Below, one piece after another: positions 17,926-26,814 of a stretch of 45,660 bases of DNA. The notes under the pieces are model-generated. The model had not been told where the DNA came from. It saw only the letters and a list, made by a program, of their open reading frames with translations, and searched no databases. A program made the position numbers and the translations under genes. Source of the DNA: a virus; IMG/VR virus record IMGVR_UViG_3300033146_001082, positions 1 through 45,660 of that record; one strand, given 5' to 3'. Position 1 is the first letter of the stretch; every line of letters starts with the position of its first letter.

Positions 17926-20103
17926 TTAAACTGTTGCACCTGTAGCGTTAACCCAAGTACTATTAATATACCACGTAGGATATCCATAAGTGGTGTCTAC
18001 CCACATATATCCCTCATCAGGACTTGCGGGTCTACCAGTAGTTGGTCCAACTCCGATAGGTAGTGTGGGTGTTAATTCATCCACATATTTCTTCATTACG
18101 TAGTCGTTATCGACAGTAGGAGCAACATAACTACCACCTCTAATAACATGGTTTGCGACAATGCGTGCATTAGTACTATCAAACAATATTGTGGCATCCT
18201 GACCATCTTTACGCATAGTAATACCAGGAGCCCCAGAATTCCCATCAGTAATGGTAGCATTTGTTGAAGCGTCTCCAACAATAATATCATCAGTTGTTGT
18301 GTTTCCATTTGTAGTAACATCCTGTAGTGTTGGGTTCGAACCAGTTGGTGGGTCTACCCATTCTGTATCATTTCCTGTAGAATCAGTTGCTAACAACTGT
18401 CCAGGTGTACCAGTACCAACGTCAACACCACTCAAACCACCAGTCATTTTCTCTAGTGTAACCAAATCATGGTTATTGGTTATTTCAGATGCATCCATTT
18501 CTGGTGCAGAAACAACTCCCTGTTTTGTTATATGTAAAACAGAAACTTGATTAGATGGGTTCTCCTTATTAACTATATCAAACAGGTTGTTTGTGGATGA
18601 CTTAACAAAAAGACCATTTGTGTCATTAGTGGTCGATTTTCTAAGCGTTATATCATCACCAACTTTAACAGACGTATCACTCCTGATTATATCAGAGGAG
18701 TAAATAACACCGTCAGTATGTATAGCCTCATTTGGAAAGTTTGAATCGTCTGTAACTACTGGGTTCTCAACATGTCCACCAGATGGTGTGTATGGTGTAG
18801 TAGAATCAGGTGTAGAGTTACCACCAGCACCATAAGCTACCGATGTATTCCACTTGTCTGTATCATCAGCACAAAGCACCCAATAATAACTATCTTTAAC
18901 CAGGTGGTGTCCAGCATCTTTTCTAAACCAGTCGTTATTTATTTTTGTATATAGCCCATCATAACCAGTAGGTCCTAATGTTACTATATGCCCACTGTTG
19001 GCATCCTTAGTTATATCAATTTCTAATTCAGCAACACCAGTATATGTTGTTGTTCCTCTACCAATAAAAACGGGTTTGTCATTATTCGGTGTTACAGCAT
19101 CGGCTTCTAAAATCCAATGGCCATTACTAGCAACATAATCAACATATCGTTTTTGTGCGTAATCGTTATCGTTTACTGGTTCTCTATAGGTTTCTCCTAT
19201 GAGAGCACTACTCATTATAAAATGGTCAAATGTTCCATTATATGCAAGATAACCTGCACCATGAGCATCAGTATAGATATGACCAACATCACCTTGTGGG
19301 TTAGCCAGTAGTGTTGTAGTTACTTTATCATAACCATCGATTACGGCAATATCATTTGTTGTTGTATTACCATTATCTGTCACACCTTGTAAGTCAATAC
19401 CAGAAACACTAGATGGGTCTATCCATTCAGTATCAGTTGCTGTACTGTTTGTAGCAAGCAATTGTCCTGGGTTACCAAGTCCTACAGATGGTCCTGGTGG
19501 TCCCTGCGGTCCTTCTGGCCCTTCAGGTCCTTCTGGTCCCTGTGGTCCTAATGGGCCTTGTGGTCCTGCTGGTCCAACTGGACCTTGAATACCCTCTGGA
19601 CCTTGTGGACCTTGAGGTCCTGGGGGCCCGTGTAAGGTTTGGACATCTAGCCACTCAAAATCGGTACCAGCAGAATTCATCGCCAATACGAATGTTGGTG
19701 GGCCCAGAGGGATTAAATCTTGTTTGTCATTCAACTGATTCAATGTGATGAAATCAGTTAGTTCAACACCATCCAATCCTGACACTCTTGATGAAAACGC
19801 TATACTGCCATTAACAGTATCTAACATAACGCTTTCGAAGTTTCCAGCATTGTCTGTAAATTGTAATTCTCTTACAATGTAATCGTGGTATATTTCAATA
19901 TTATTAACATTATCAAATGTAATCATCGGTCTATAGACAATCAGCATGTCTCCATTCCTGTAAACGATATCACTTTCCTGCACACTAGTATTAGTGCCAT
20001 CAGTGATGGTTACAGACAATTGGTGGTCATCCAAATATTGTCTAAGGTCGTCAAATGATGCGTTGATATGAAATATCTTTGCTATTTCTACTATTCCACT
20101 CAT
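17926..20103 (-). CDS. Tail fibre with collagen-like rod, 725 aa
   Basis: ATG 20103 has AGGAGA five bases upstream. Residues 1-155 form an attachment domain. Residues 159-206 are 16 uninterrupted Gly-X-Y triplets (GPP, GPQ, GPE and so on), a collagen-like triple-helix rod. After the rod the motif PGQLLATxS...DTEW and LQxVTxNGNTTTxDI occurs twice (about residues 210-255 and 570-620). The central GYDGLYT...[13 protein letters not shown]...GAGGNSTP module is shared with the next fibre. The C-terminus ([16 protein letters not shown]...[13 protein letters not shown]) resembles end domains seen on many phage fibres. The protein is almost certainly a trimeric host-recognition fibre. How two fibres are arranged on the virion is unknown. 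Confidence 0.88.
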   Translation of the reverse strand: MSGIVEIAKIFHINASFDDLRQYLDDHQLSVTITDGTNTSVQESDIVYRNGDMLIVYRPMITFDNVNNIEIYHDYIVRELQFTDNAGNFESVMLDTVNGSIAFSSRVSGLDGVELTDFITLNQLNDKQDLIPLGPPTFVLAMNSAGTDFEWLDVQTLHGPPGPQGPQGPEGIQGPVGPAGPQGPLGPQGPEGPEGPEGPQGPPGPSVGLGNPGQLLATNSTATDTEWIDPSSVSGIDLQGVTDNGNTTTNDIAVIDGYDKVTTTLLANPQGDVGHIYTDAHGAGYLAYNGTFDHFIMSSALIGETYREPVNDNDYAQKRYVDYVASNGHWILEADAVTPNNDKPVFIGRGTTTYTGVAELEIDITKDANSGHIVTLGPTGYDGLYTKINNDWFRKDAGHHLVKDSYYWVLCADDTDKWNTSVAYGAGGNSTPDSTTPYTPSGGHVENPVVTDDSNFPNEAIHTDGVIYSSDIIRSDTSVKVGDDITLRKSTTNDTNGLFVKSSTNNLFDIVNKENPSNQVSVLHITKQGVVSAPEMDASEITNNHDLVTLEKMTGGLSGVDVGTGTPGQLLATDSTGNDTEWVDPPTGSNPTLQDVTTNGNTTTDDIIVGDASTNATITDGNSGAPGITMRKDGQDATILFDSTNARIVANHVIRGGSYVAPTVDNDYVMKKYVDELTPTLPIGVGPTTGRPASPDEGYMWVDTTYGYPTWYINSTWVNATGATV

Positions 20104-20111
20104 TTGTTCTC

Positions 20112-20306
20112 CTATGCGTCTTCGTAAGTATCTTGTATTGCGTTTTCTGCCATAAGCCTATCAAGGATATTCTTATTTTCAAAAAGCAGTTGTGGTGTAA
20201 GTGTTATATAAGAAGGACCTTCAGACACCCTAGGGCGTGCTGTAAAGTCCAAAATCAAGGTTTTCTTGTCCAGTAGTTCGTCTTGTATATTGTTCCTTTG
20301 TGCCAT
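20112..20306 (-). CDS. Small protein overlapping the tail nozzle gene, 64 aa
   Basis: The start ATG 20306 has an excellent site GGGGAGAG seven bases upstream, although the first 77 bases lie inside the end of the 878-residue gene in another frame. The protein is charged and helical with a central Pro-containing segment; I do not recognise it. Its stop overlaps the leader of the collagen-type fibre, whose ATG is eight bases on. Position between nozzle and fibre suggests a small tail or assembly protein. The strong ribosome site and compact tiling argue it is real. Confidence 0.66.
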   Translation of the reverse strand: MAQRNNIQDELLDKKTLILDFTARPRVSEGPSYITLTPQLLFENKNILDRLMAENAIQDTYEDA

Positions 20307-22866
20307 CTATGAACTCTCCCCATATTAATAACCCCGTTTTCTGGTTGTATGCCATAGTTACTCTAGGGTTAAGGTTATTTATTATTGTTTTTTTAATAGT
20401 ACCAGCACTATAGTCCTCCGAATATTTGGTACCGTTAAACAATCTAATACCAGGTTCTGATGTAAAGACAAACATAGACATATTAGGACCGTTGGTTATA
20501 CAACCGTCATTTACAACACCTATACTATCTTCTACCATCTCAGGGGATGGGAAAACGATATATGATGTACCTAATGTTTCATTCACTATCGGTTTTGCTT
20601 GTGATATGTTTATCGCGTATGTTTTCCTTGCAGTAAAAAACACAAGATTTGTTTTCGTTACTCCTATTGCTGTTATCTTATCATTAATAGATGATATCCG
20701 TTGAAATGCCTTATTGTGGTATCCAAGATATCTAAAATCAACAGTGGAACTGTATTCTAATTCTGTTGGTGTCTCATAACTAGAACCAAGCAACATTCCC
20801 GTATTTATCCCTACCAGTCTAAGTGGGGGTAGTGGTCTATACCCTAAGGTATATAATGGCCACACTGAACCATAGCCAGCAGCAGATATATCAGAGATAT
20901 AATCATGCATAGACCGTTCTGTTGGCATATATCCGAATATCTTATGTGTGGAAATCTTATGTTTGGTATATGCATTAACATAATCATGAATAACGTCGGA
21001 TACTATTGTTCCATCTTCTAAAAATAAAGGGCCCCATGCTAACATAGCAGGAATTATACTAGTTCCGTTTATTTCATCAGCATATATCTTATAATATTCT
21101 TCACCGTCTATTATAGTTGGTGTTGTATCAGTATGAATAGTACCAACGGAATCTGTACCAAAAACAAACATACCACCGTCTATAGTGTAATAGTTACCAG
21201 TTTGGTATATCTCAGCCACACCTGTTATAGGGTCATATCTACCAAAAATCGTATCTTGTGATGCCCCACCAGAACTATTTATATATGTTCCTCTAGAACC
21301 TATGGTCGATAAATCAACACCTATAGTTCTATCACCAGTAAAATGCACAAATTGTATTGCTGGTATATCAGCCACCCATCCAAGCACATCTGTTTTATTT
21401 GCTATAGATGGTTCAGTAAACAATGGGGGCTCTTTTGTGTGTGCATAGATGTTCTTACTACGATACACTGAATAATGTGTTGGTTTACTGTCATATTGCG
21501 ATGGGTACTCAAATGTTGTAACAACCGTGTTAATCATTTCTGTAGAACGTCCCTGTATCATACCAGGTGTTATATTAACCAGTGGGGTCCCTTGTGGTGT
21601 AGTCTCTGGTGGTAGAATTGTTATCCTATCTCTAAAATCACTAGATATAAATACTATTTGGTTTGTGTATATAACCAAGAAATCCTTAGAATATGCTTTC
21701 AGTTGACCACTTATTACTCTAGCAACACCATGCATGTCGAATACATCGGTAAAATCCAATAGTAAATGGATGTCGTATGTGTCCCAAGTAGTTTCATCAT
21801 CGGGGTCATCAGTCTCATGTACTTTTCGTATTCGTAAATCTAGTGCATATCGTTGGCCATCAGTATTATAGTCTTCTGGCAATTCTGTTAGACCAGACAA
21901 CATTGTACCATTTGGGTTTATATCGTTTTCAGCAGATATTCTTGTATATTGTTTCTTTGCTTCATTATCGTCATTATCACTTTCCATTGTGGTTGTTGGT
22001 ATAGACTCATGAACAATATAATTATCTTCTGAGAAATCAGTTCTGTTATCTGCGAATGTAGCCATAGTAGTATACGTATAACAATAGTTGTATACAGCAT
22101 AGTCGTTGTTGTTATAAAATTTACTCAATCTGTTTGCTGGGCCATCAACATCCATTTTGGTTAGTTTGTTGTTTAAACCATCAACCAGCTTGTATGAGTA
22201 TATACCATCTGTTGTAAACAATACCACAAATTCCATTATTCTTAGCATTGTTGACCTTGTGTCAGGTAAATCGTATTCCAATATTTTTGTATATTTGCAC
22301 CCACGCTCTTTGTAGAAATCATTACCAATGTGTAAATATGTTGTGTCTGTTTCAAAATCGTAATACGTTGAATGAATACGTTTAAAACATTCCACTTTTT
22401 CTATTTCACCAGTTTGAAAGTCTCTACCGTCGTAATCGGGCATAAGATTTATAGACTTATATCTACCAGACATATGTCTACCATTGTATCCAGTCATTTT
22501 ATACACCAGTACCTCACCAGTAAATAATGTAATTTTTACTGTATCACTGATATATACTGTTGGATGTATTCCAGGGGGTGACGCATTAATAGTCAATACA
22601 CCATCTATGAATTCAAAATCATAATACGATGAATCATACAAATATGTTTCTACTGGCTCTATACCGTTACAGAGCTTAGAGGTACCATTACGGCCTCTTA
22701 TTGAATCTTTATATCCTTTAGCATTAACTAATGCACTAACATACGGAGAAGGTACCTCTACGGTCTTCGTATCGAGTGATAGTCCACCAGAAAAGTCAGT
22801 GGATACTCTTACTATGAGCTCCTCGTTATTTTCTCTTGAAAGAGGTCTGTATGTATTCTTTGGCAT
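20230..22866 (-). CDS. Tail nozzle / tail tubular B-like protein, 878 aa
   Basis: This beta-rich, acidic 878-residue protein begins MPKNTYRPLSREN and carries FSGGLSLD near residue 30, a motif seen near the start of tail nozzle and stabilisation proteins of podoviruses. There is no tape measure gene in the window, and it follows a connector-like gene with a one-base TAATG overlap, as in the gp11-gp12 pair of T7-like phages and the equivalent tail genes of P22-like phages. Tyr and Asp are abundant, with a YSVYRSKN-type segment near 490. The role is the short tail tube or nozzle below the portal. Assignment rests on order, size and composition rather than a diagnostic motif. Confidence 0.72.
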   Translation of the reverse strand: MPKNTYRPLSRENNEELIVRVSTDFSGGLSLDTKTVEVPSPYVSALVNAKGYKDSIRGRNGTSKLCNGIEPVETYLYDSSYYDFEFIDGVLTINASPPGIHPTVYISDTVKITLFTGEVLVYKMTGYNGRHMSGRYKSINLMPDYDGRDFQTGEIEKVECFKRIHSTYYDFETDTTYLHIGNDFYKERGCKYTKILEYDLPDTRSTMLRIMEFVVLFTTDGIYSYKLVDGLNNKLTKMDVDGPANRLSKFYNNNDYAVYNYCYTYTTMATFADNRTDFSEDNYIVHESIPTTTMESDNDDNEAKKQYTRISAENDINPNGTMLSGLTELPEDYNTDGQRYALDLRIRKVHETDDPDDETTWDTYDIHLLLDFTDVFDMHGVARVISGQLKAYSKDFLVIYTNQIVFISSDFRDRITILPPETTPQGTPLVNITPGMIQGRSTEMINTVVTTFEYPSQYDSKPTHYSVYRSKNIYAHTKEPPLFTEPSIANKTDVLGWVADIPAIQFVHFTGDRTIGVDLSTIGSRGTYINSSGGASQDTIFGRYDPITGVAEIYQTGNYYTIDGGMFVFGTDSVGTIHTDTTPTIIDGEEYYKIYADEINGTSIIPAMLAWGPLFLEDGTIVSDVIHDYVNAYTKHKISTHKIFGYMPTERSMHDYISDISAAGYGSVWPLYTLGYRPLPPLRLVGINTGMLLGSSYETPTELEYSSTVDFRYLGYHNKAFQRISSINDKITAIGVTKTNLVFFTARKTYAINISQAKPIVNETLGTSYIVFPSPEMVEDSIGVVNDGCITNGPNMSMFVFTSEPGIRLFNGTKYSEDYSAGTIKKTIINNLNPRVTMAYNQKTGLLIWGEFIDGTKEQYTRRTTGQENLDFGLYSTP

Positions 22867-23429
22867 TAGTAACCTTGCCCTTTCATATACATTATTTTAT
22901 TATTTATTTTCTTTCCTACTCCCCATTGCATTAATGGTAATAGTGCTGTCTTAAACTCAATCCAAGTATTAGATGTTCCATGGTCACTCTCTTCACATTT
23001 TCCAATAACACCTTTAGCTACTGAATCAATGTGATACTCCGCAGGGATATCTAACTGAATATGTTCGGATGTCAACTCAGTTGGGTATCTATAACAGACA
23101 AGTGGGATTTCACCATCACCTGGGTCTTCTTTAAAAATAACTCGTGCTTTATGTGCAGAGGAACCATTTTCTACTATGTAATTATATCCAAATGCCTCAA
23201 CAAATTGAATGTCCCAACCAAAGGAAGGGACATCTAATTCGTAAATGGTTTGACCAGCAACTGTTGTCAACACTGGGTTTCTTCCAGTTGTCTCGTCATA
23301 AACACGCATGAGTTCATTAGGATGCACGAAAACCATTTTCTGTATTTCGTTTAGTAACATCAGCAAAGTCATGCGGTCAAAGTCTGGGCATTTGCGTTGG
23401 ATGTATGTAATCAATCCTGTTGTAGTCAT
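22866..23429 (-). CDS. Head-tail connector / tail tubular A-like adaptor, 187 aa
   Basis: A 187-residue protein of the size and position of the tail adaptor (T7 gp11 or P22 gp4 type), between capsid and nozzle genes. The N-terminal helix region (LITYIQRKCPDF, LLMLLNEIQKMVF) and the following YDETTG...VLTTVAGQTIYELDVP strand pattern are typical of adaptor proteins that begin with a helical bundle and continue into a beta domain. Start ATG 23429 has a GGGAAA site. Its stop overlaps the start of the nozzle gene by one base, so the two should be made in fixed ratio. The role is inferred. Confidence 0.72.
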   Translation of the reverse strand: MTTTGLITYIQRKCPDFDRMTLLMLLNEIQKMVFVHPNELMRVYDETTGRNPVLTTVAGQTIYELDVPSFGWDIQFVEAFGYNYIVENGSSAHKARVIFKEDPGDGEIPLVCYRYPTELTSEHIQLDIPAEYHIDSVAKGVIGKCEESDHGTSNTWIEFKTALLPLMQWGVGKKINNKIMYMKGQGY

Positions 23430-23440
23430 GCGTATTTCCC

Positions 23441-24046
23441 TTATTTATCTTCGTTCTTCTTTTTCTTCTGATTCTCTCGTCGTGATACTGCACGCTTAGT
23501 TGCTGCCCTTGCATCTGCGGTAGACTTAAGAGGTTTTGCTTTTTCAAGTTCCTCCTTCTCTGCACGTAGTTTGGCGAGTTCGGCTTTAGCATCATCTAGT
23601 TCAATCTGTGCTGTATTAAGAACAAGAGTTGGGTCTTGAATCTTACGGGCTTCATCCATGTAACCCATCTTGATTGCAAGCATCTTGATTTCGTTAAGTG
23701 TTGTAGTATCGAGAACAGTACACAGTGGACGCTCAAGTTGAGAAGCAAGGAACTCTCGGTTCTTCTGCGTATCTAGAACATAACCATAACAACGACCTTT
23801 ACCATCTGGATGGAAATCAAGTACACCATCCTTAATGATATTTGGTACAAGTCCAGAGACAGCTTGCTGTCCAGGTACTCGTTTCTCTGCAATAGTGAGT
23901 TCTTCTACACCAATGAATGCTCGTCCAAATGTTAGACGTTTGACATCCATTACTTCAATGAATTTGTATCCTAGTGTGGCAGCGTCATCAATATATTCTT
24001 GTAGACGTTCCTGTGTATCACGATTTTGTAACTTTTTAACAACCAT
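23441..24046 (-). CDS. Putative structural protein with C-terminal coiled coil, 201 aa
   Basis: Residues 1-125 form a globular part of mixed composition, and about 140-201 form a Glu/Ala/Lys coiled coil ending in a highly basic tail (residues 180-201, rich in Arg and Lys). ATG 24046 has AAAGGA at proper spacing. It lies between the major capsid gene and the adaptor gene, separated from the capsid by a strong hairpin. Position suggests a head-completion or head-decorating protein, with the basic tail available for DNA contact. No family recognised. Confidence 0.66.
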   Translation of the reverse strand: MVVKKLQNRDTQERLQEYIDDAATLGYKFIEVMDVKRLTFGRAFIGVEELTIAEKRVPGQQAVSGLVPNIIKDGVLDFHPDGKGRCYGYVLDTQKNREFLASQLERPLCTVLDTTTLNEIKMLAIKMGYMDEARKIQDPTLVLNTAQIELDDAKAELAKLRAEKEELEKAKPLKSTADARAATKRAVSRRENQKKKKNEDK

Positions 24047-24081
24047 TTTATTATCCTTTGGTTTTATTATTAAATGAAATT

Positions 24082-24101
24082 GGGGGTAGTTTCCTACCCC
24101 C
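24082..24101 (-). terminator. Strong hairpin after major capsid gene
   Basis: GGGGGTAG and CTACCCCC form an 8-bp perfect stem closed by a GAAA tetraloop in the leftward RNA, beginning 16 bases after the capsid stop. The downstream run AATTTCATTT is only weakly U-rich, so partial termination or protection of capsid mRNA from 3' decay are both plausible. High capsid dose relative to tail genes fits either. Confidence 0.75.
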
Positions 24102-24116
24102 TAGGTTTACACTAAC

Positions 24117-25475
24117 TTATGCAGTAGTGATTGCTGGAATTGTCCAAGCAAGAACGATAGAACCAGTGTTCTCACGCTCTTTATAGTTTGGATTAGATGC
24201 AGTTGCATCCCAACCAACATTTGTATCGTACTCAACAATAGAGATACCTGATTCACCGAATGCACCAGTACCTTTGTTGTATCCGTAGTTCTGAGTTTCA
24301 GTCTCGAAGTGGAGTTCACGAACAGTCCATTCACAAACAGCCGCTTTACCAAGAAGGAATCCACAGTCAAGTTTCTTATTAACACCAACACCACCAGTGG
24401 TAGGTGCTTTGGTACGAGCATCCTCATTACCAGGATAAAGGAACTCACCAGATACTCCGTTAGGTGTGGCATCAAGGGTTGGGTAACGCTGGTCTTCTAC
24501 AAGAAGAAGTGAACCAACACGACCGAACGCACCAGTGTACTCCATAACATCAGCATCTTTACGAACCATTGCTGTATAGATTTCTCCAAGTTTACCAGAC
24601 TCATTACGCTTAAGTATAGCAGCCTGTGAACTAGGGATAAGAACAACATAGGTCTCTTTACCATCCATACTAATGGGCTCAATGCGAAGATAATTCTTAG
24701 CAAAATACTCAAGAGAAAGAAGATAGTTAAGACTGATATTGTGTTTTTCAGCATCTACTGGGTTACCAGCATCGATATCAGTAAGAGCAGTACCTACAAT
24801 ATCTGCGAAACTCTGAGTATGTGGGTCATAGTTCATACCAGGCTGGTCAGCAATATCAACACCAGAGATAAACCAGTTTTTGTTGAGAGCCTTACGTGTG
24901 AATGGGTTATTCGCACCGTTAAAGGCATTGTTAGTAGTGATTACAGAGTCATGTGTATAGAGAAGTGCTTCACGAATACGAAGTCCGCGGAACTCTTTCA
25001 TATAGAGAGAGATTTGAGGCTGAATGTGCTCAAACACTCCATATACAGACATGTCATTGTAGTTTACACCCCATGCAGTAGATGCTACAGCATAACTATA
25101 CTCGTTATAGAAAAAAGTAGCATACTTAAGTTGCTGAGTATGTTCTTTTCCAATAGGAGTACCAGGTCCAATAGATGGGTTACCCTGGAGAGCCATGAGC
25201 ATAGGGATGGTAACTTGACGGGCACCAGTTGGTACTGCCTCAAGTTTCATAAAGATTGCGTTTGGAACAGAAATCTGTTGACCAGATGCTACAACATCAG
25301 ACCCAAGGTCTTCGAAGATATCATCAAGGAGAGATTCCATTTCAAGTTTCTTATTAAGTGCTTTAAGACGAAGTGATTCGTCAACATTCATAGTAGCCAG
25401 GGTTAATGGGGTGTTTACCGCATCAGCCGCTGGTGACTGAGGAATGCCGTTTTCGGGTGTCCATGATACAGACAT
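24117..25475 (-). CDS. Major capsid protein, 452 aa
   Basis: This is the expected major capsid by place and size: directly after an acidic scaffold-like gene and the portal, followed by a strong hairpin, with ATG 25475 and AAGGA seven bases upstream. The sequence is a balanced soluble protein of 452 residues. After an N-terminal arm of about 30 residues comes a helical region (residues 30-60), then segments such as QLKYATFFYNEYSYAVAST and FRGLRIREALLY that recall the N4-gp56/DUF4043 group of HK97-fold capsids. That family link is from memory and unconfirmed. The protein forms the icosahedral shell around the portal and scaffold. It is not close to the T7 or P22 coat as far as I can judge. Confidence 0.82.
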   Translation of the reverse strand: MSVSWTPENGIPQSPAADAVNTPLTLATMNVDESLRLKALNKKLEMESLLDDIFEDLGSDVVASGQQISVPNAIFMKLEAVPTGARQVTIPMLMALQGNPSIGPGTPIGKEHTQQLKYATFFYNEYSYAVASTAWGVNYNDMSVYGVFEHIQPQISLYMKEFRGLRIREALLYTHDSVITTNNAFNGANNPFTRKALNKNWFISGVDIADQPGMNYDPHTQSFADIVGTALTDIDAGNPVDAEKHNISLNYLLSLEYFAKNYLRIEPISMDGKETYVVLIPSSQAAILKRNESGKLGEIYTAMVRKDADVMEYTGAFGRVGSLLLVEDQRYPTLDATPNGVSGEFLYPGNEDARTKAPTTGGVGVNKKLDCGFLLGKAAVCEWTVRELHFETETQNYGYNKGTGAFGESGISIVEYDTNVGWDATASNPNYKERENTGSIVLAWTIPAITTA

Positions 25476-25489
25476 AATTTATTCCTTTT

Positions 25490-26773
25490 TTAAACCCCTA
25501 GTTGTGCTAGGGCTTGTTCATAACGTTTCCTTAATGCTGGGTTACCATTAATAACATTAGACGGCATGTCTAGAAGTTCCTCAATCTCAGCAGGTGAAAT
25601 CATAGGAGTTTCTGAAACATTAGCCAGTTGGTTATTTGGTATGGTTACAGCAGCATTCTGTTGTGCCGCGAGTTTCTCTTGGAGTCCTTTGGCTGCGTTA
25701 ATCTCTGCTTCAGACAGTGTGGAACTGTATTTAGAAAGTCTAAATGCGTCCTCAAGTGAGCGTTGATTGACTCGATTACCATATTCATCCTGGATAGCCT
25801 CATATTGACCTGTCTGCTTGTTGTATCTTCGGCCATTTTTTAAATCTACAACTTCAGCCAGTTCCATATACACCTTGGCATCGGTGGGGACATCTATTCC
25901 AGCATCGTTGATTACTTTCGCGAATGCTTTCTCTTTATCTGTTTCTGGCATGATTCCAGCACGAATTGCTTTATTCACGACAGACTCGTCATCGGTACCA
26001 ACGAGGTCGACGATACGAGAGTAATAATGATTGTATTCATTATAGATTTCTGAGATATCCTTTTCTGTTCGAAATGTTGGAACCTTCGATTGAAGATTGC
26101 TAATTTCACTAAACAGTTTGCGTTGGGTTTCTTTGTTGGCTCTAATAAGCTCGTCTTGTTCTTGGATTTTCCGACGTTCTAGTTCGGCTTGTTCTAATCG
26201 TTCTAATTTTTCCATCACTGTTTCAAGTTCTGGGGAAGCCGTATTAGACTCCAACTTGTTACGTAGGTCTTGAAGCAGTTTCCTGTTATTTTTAGTCACT
26301 TGGCTGGCGTATTCCAAATCCTCTTCGTCTTCGCCATCAAGTACTAAGGGAGTGCTGCTGTCGAATGCAGGGGTACTAGGGGTTTCCTGTACAACAGCAG
26401 CTTCCTTTTCTTCTAACCTACGTTTTAATTCTTGCATTTCTCGTTTTTGTTCCTCTAGAGTCCGTTTAATCTCTTCAGGAATAACGACATTCGTTTCTTC
26501 TGGTTCATCGGTATCAGACTTGAATGACTGAATCAGTTCATCCTTCGAAAAATCCGATACAGGTTCCTCAGTAGTGACCTCTGGTTGTGTTACTGTAGTA
26601 GGTTCTTCTACTTGTTGTGTAGTTTCTTCTGTACCAACTTCTTGGACTACAGGTTCGTCACGTTCTCCAATAGAAATTTTTCCTGCTAGATACTCGTTAA
26701 CGATTTCTTTATCTCCACCATCAATTGCGGTTTCGATTTCTTCTTTGGTCATTACTTTTAATTCTTCTGACAT
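25490..26773 (-). CDS. Capsid scaffold (assembly) protein, 427 aa
   Basis: The protein is very acidic and Glu/Gln/Thr/Val-rich over residues 1-100, with coiled-coil segments (about 105-130 and 190-230) and almost no Cys or Trp, typical of scaffold proteins removed before maturation. Two adjacent ATG codons (26776, 26773) are possible; the second has better spacing from AGAGG. It is placed between portal and major capsid, the universal scaffold position, and its stop is 15 bases from the capsid ATG. Unlike many scaffolds, no protease domain is visible. It directs assembly of the procapsid; the assignment is from order and composition. Confidence 0.75.
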   Translation of the reverse strand: MSEELKVMTKEEIETAIDGGDKEIVNEYLAGKISIGERDEPVVQEVGTEETTQQVEEPTTVTQPEVTTEEPVSDFSKDELIQSFKSDTDEPEETNVVIPEEIKRTLEEQKREMQELKRRLEEKEAAVVQETPSTPAFDSSTPLVLDGEDEEDLEYASQVTKNNRKLLQDLRNKLESNTASPELETVMEKLERLEQAELERRKIQEQDELIRANKETQRKLFSEISNLQSKVPTFRTEKDISEIYNEYNHYYSRIVDLVGTDDESVVNKAIRAGIMPETDKEKAFAKVINDAGIDVPTDAKVYMELAEVVDLKNGRRYNKQTGQYEAIQDEYGNRVNQRSLEDAFRLSKYSSTLSEAEINAAKGLQEKLAAQQNAAVTIPNNQLANVSETPMISPAEIEELLDMPSNVINGNPALRKRYEQALAQLGV

Positions 26774-26814
26774 CATTTACCTCTTTCTGGGTATTTTTTA
26801 TTATGTGGTCGTTG

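Noticed and set aside
24741-25376. 211-codon plus-strand frame inside the capsid gene
   Set aside because: It is antisense to an obvious gene. The Cys/Ser-rich composition and lack of a ribosome site show it is a shadow.
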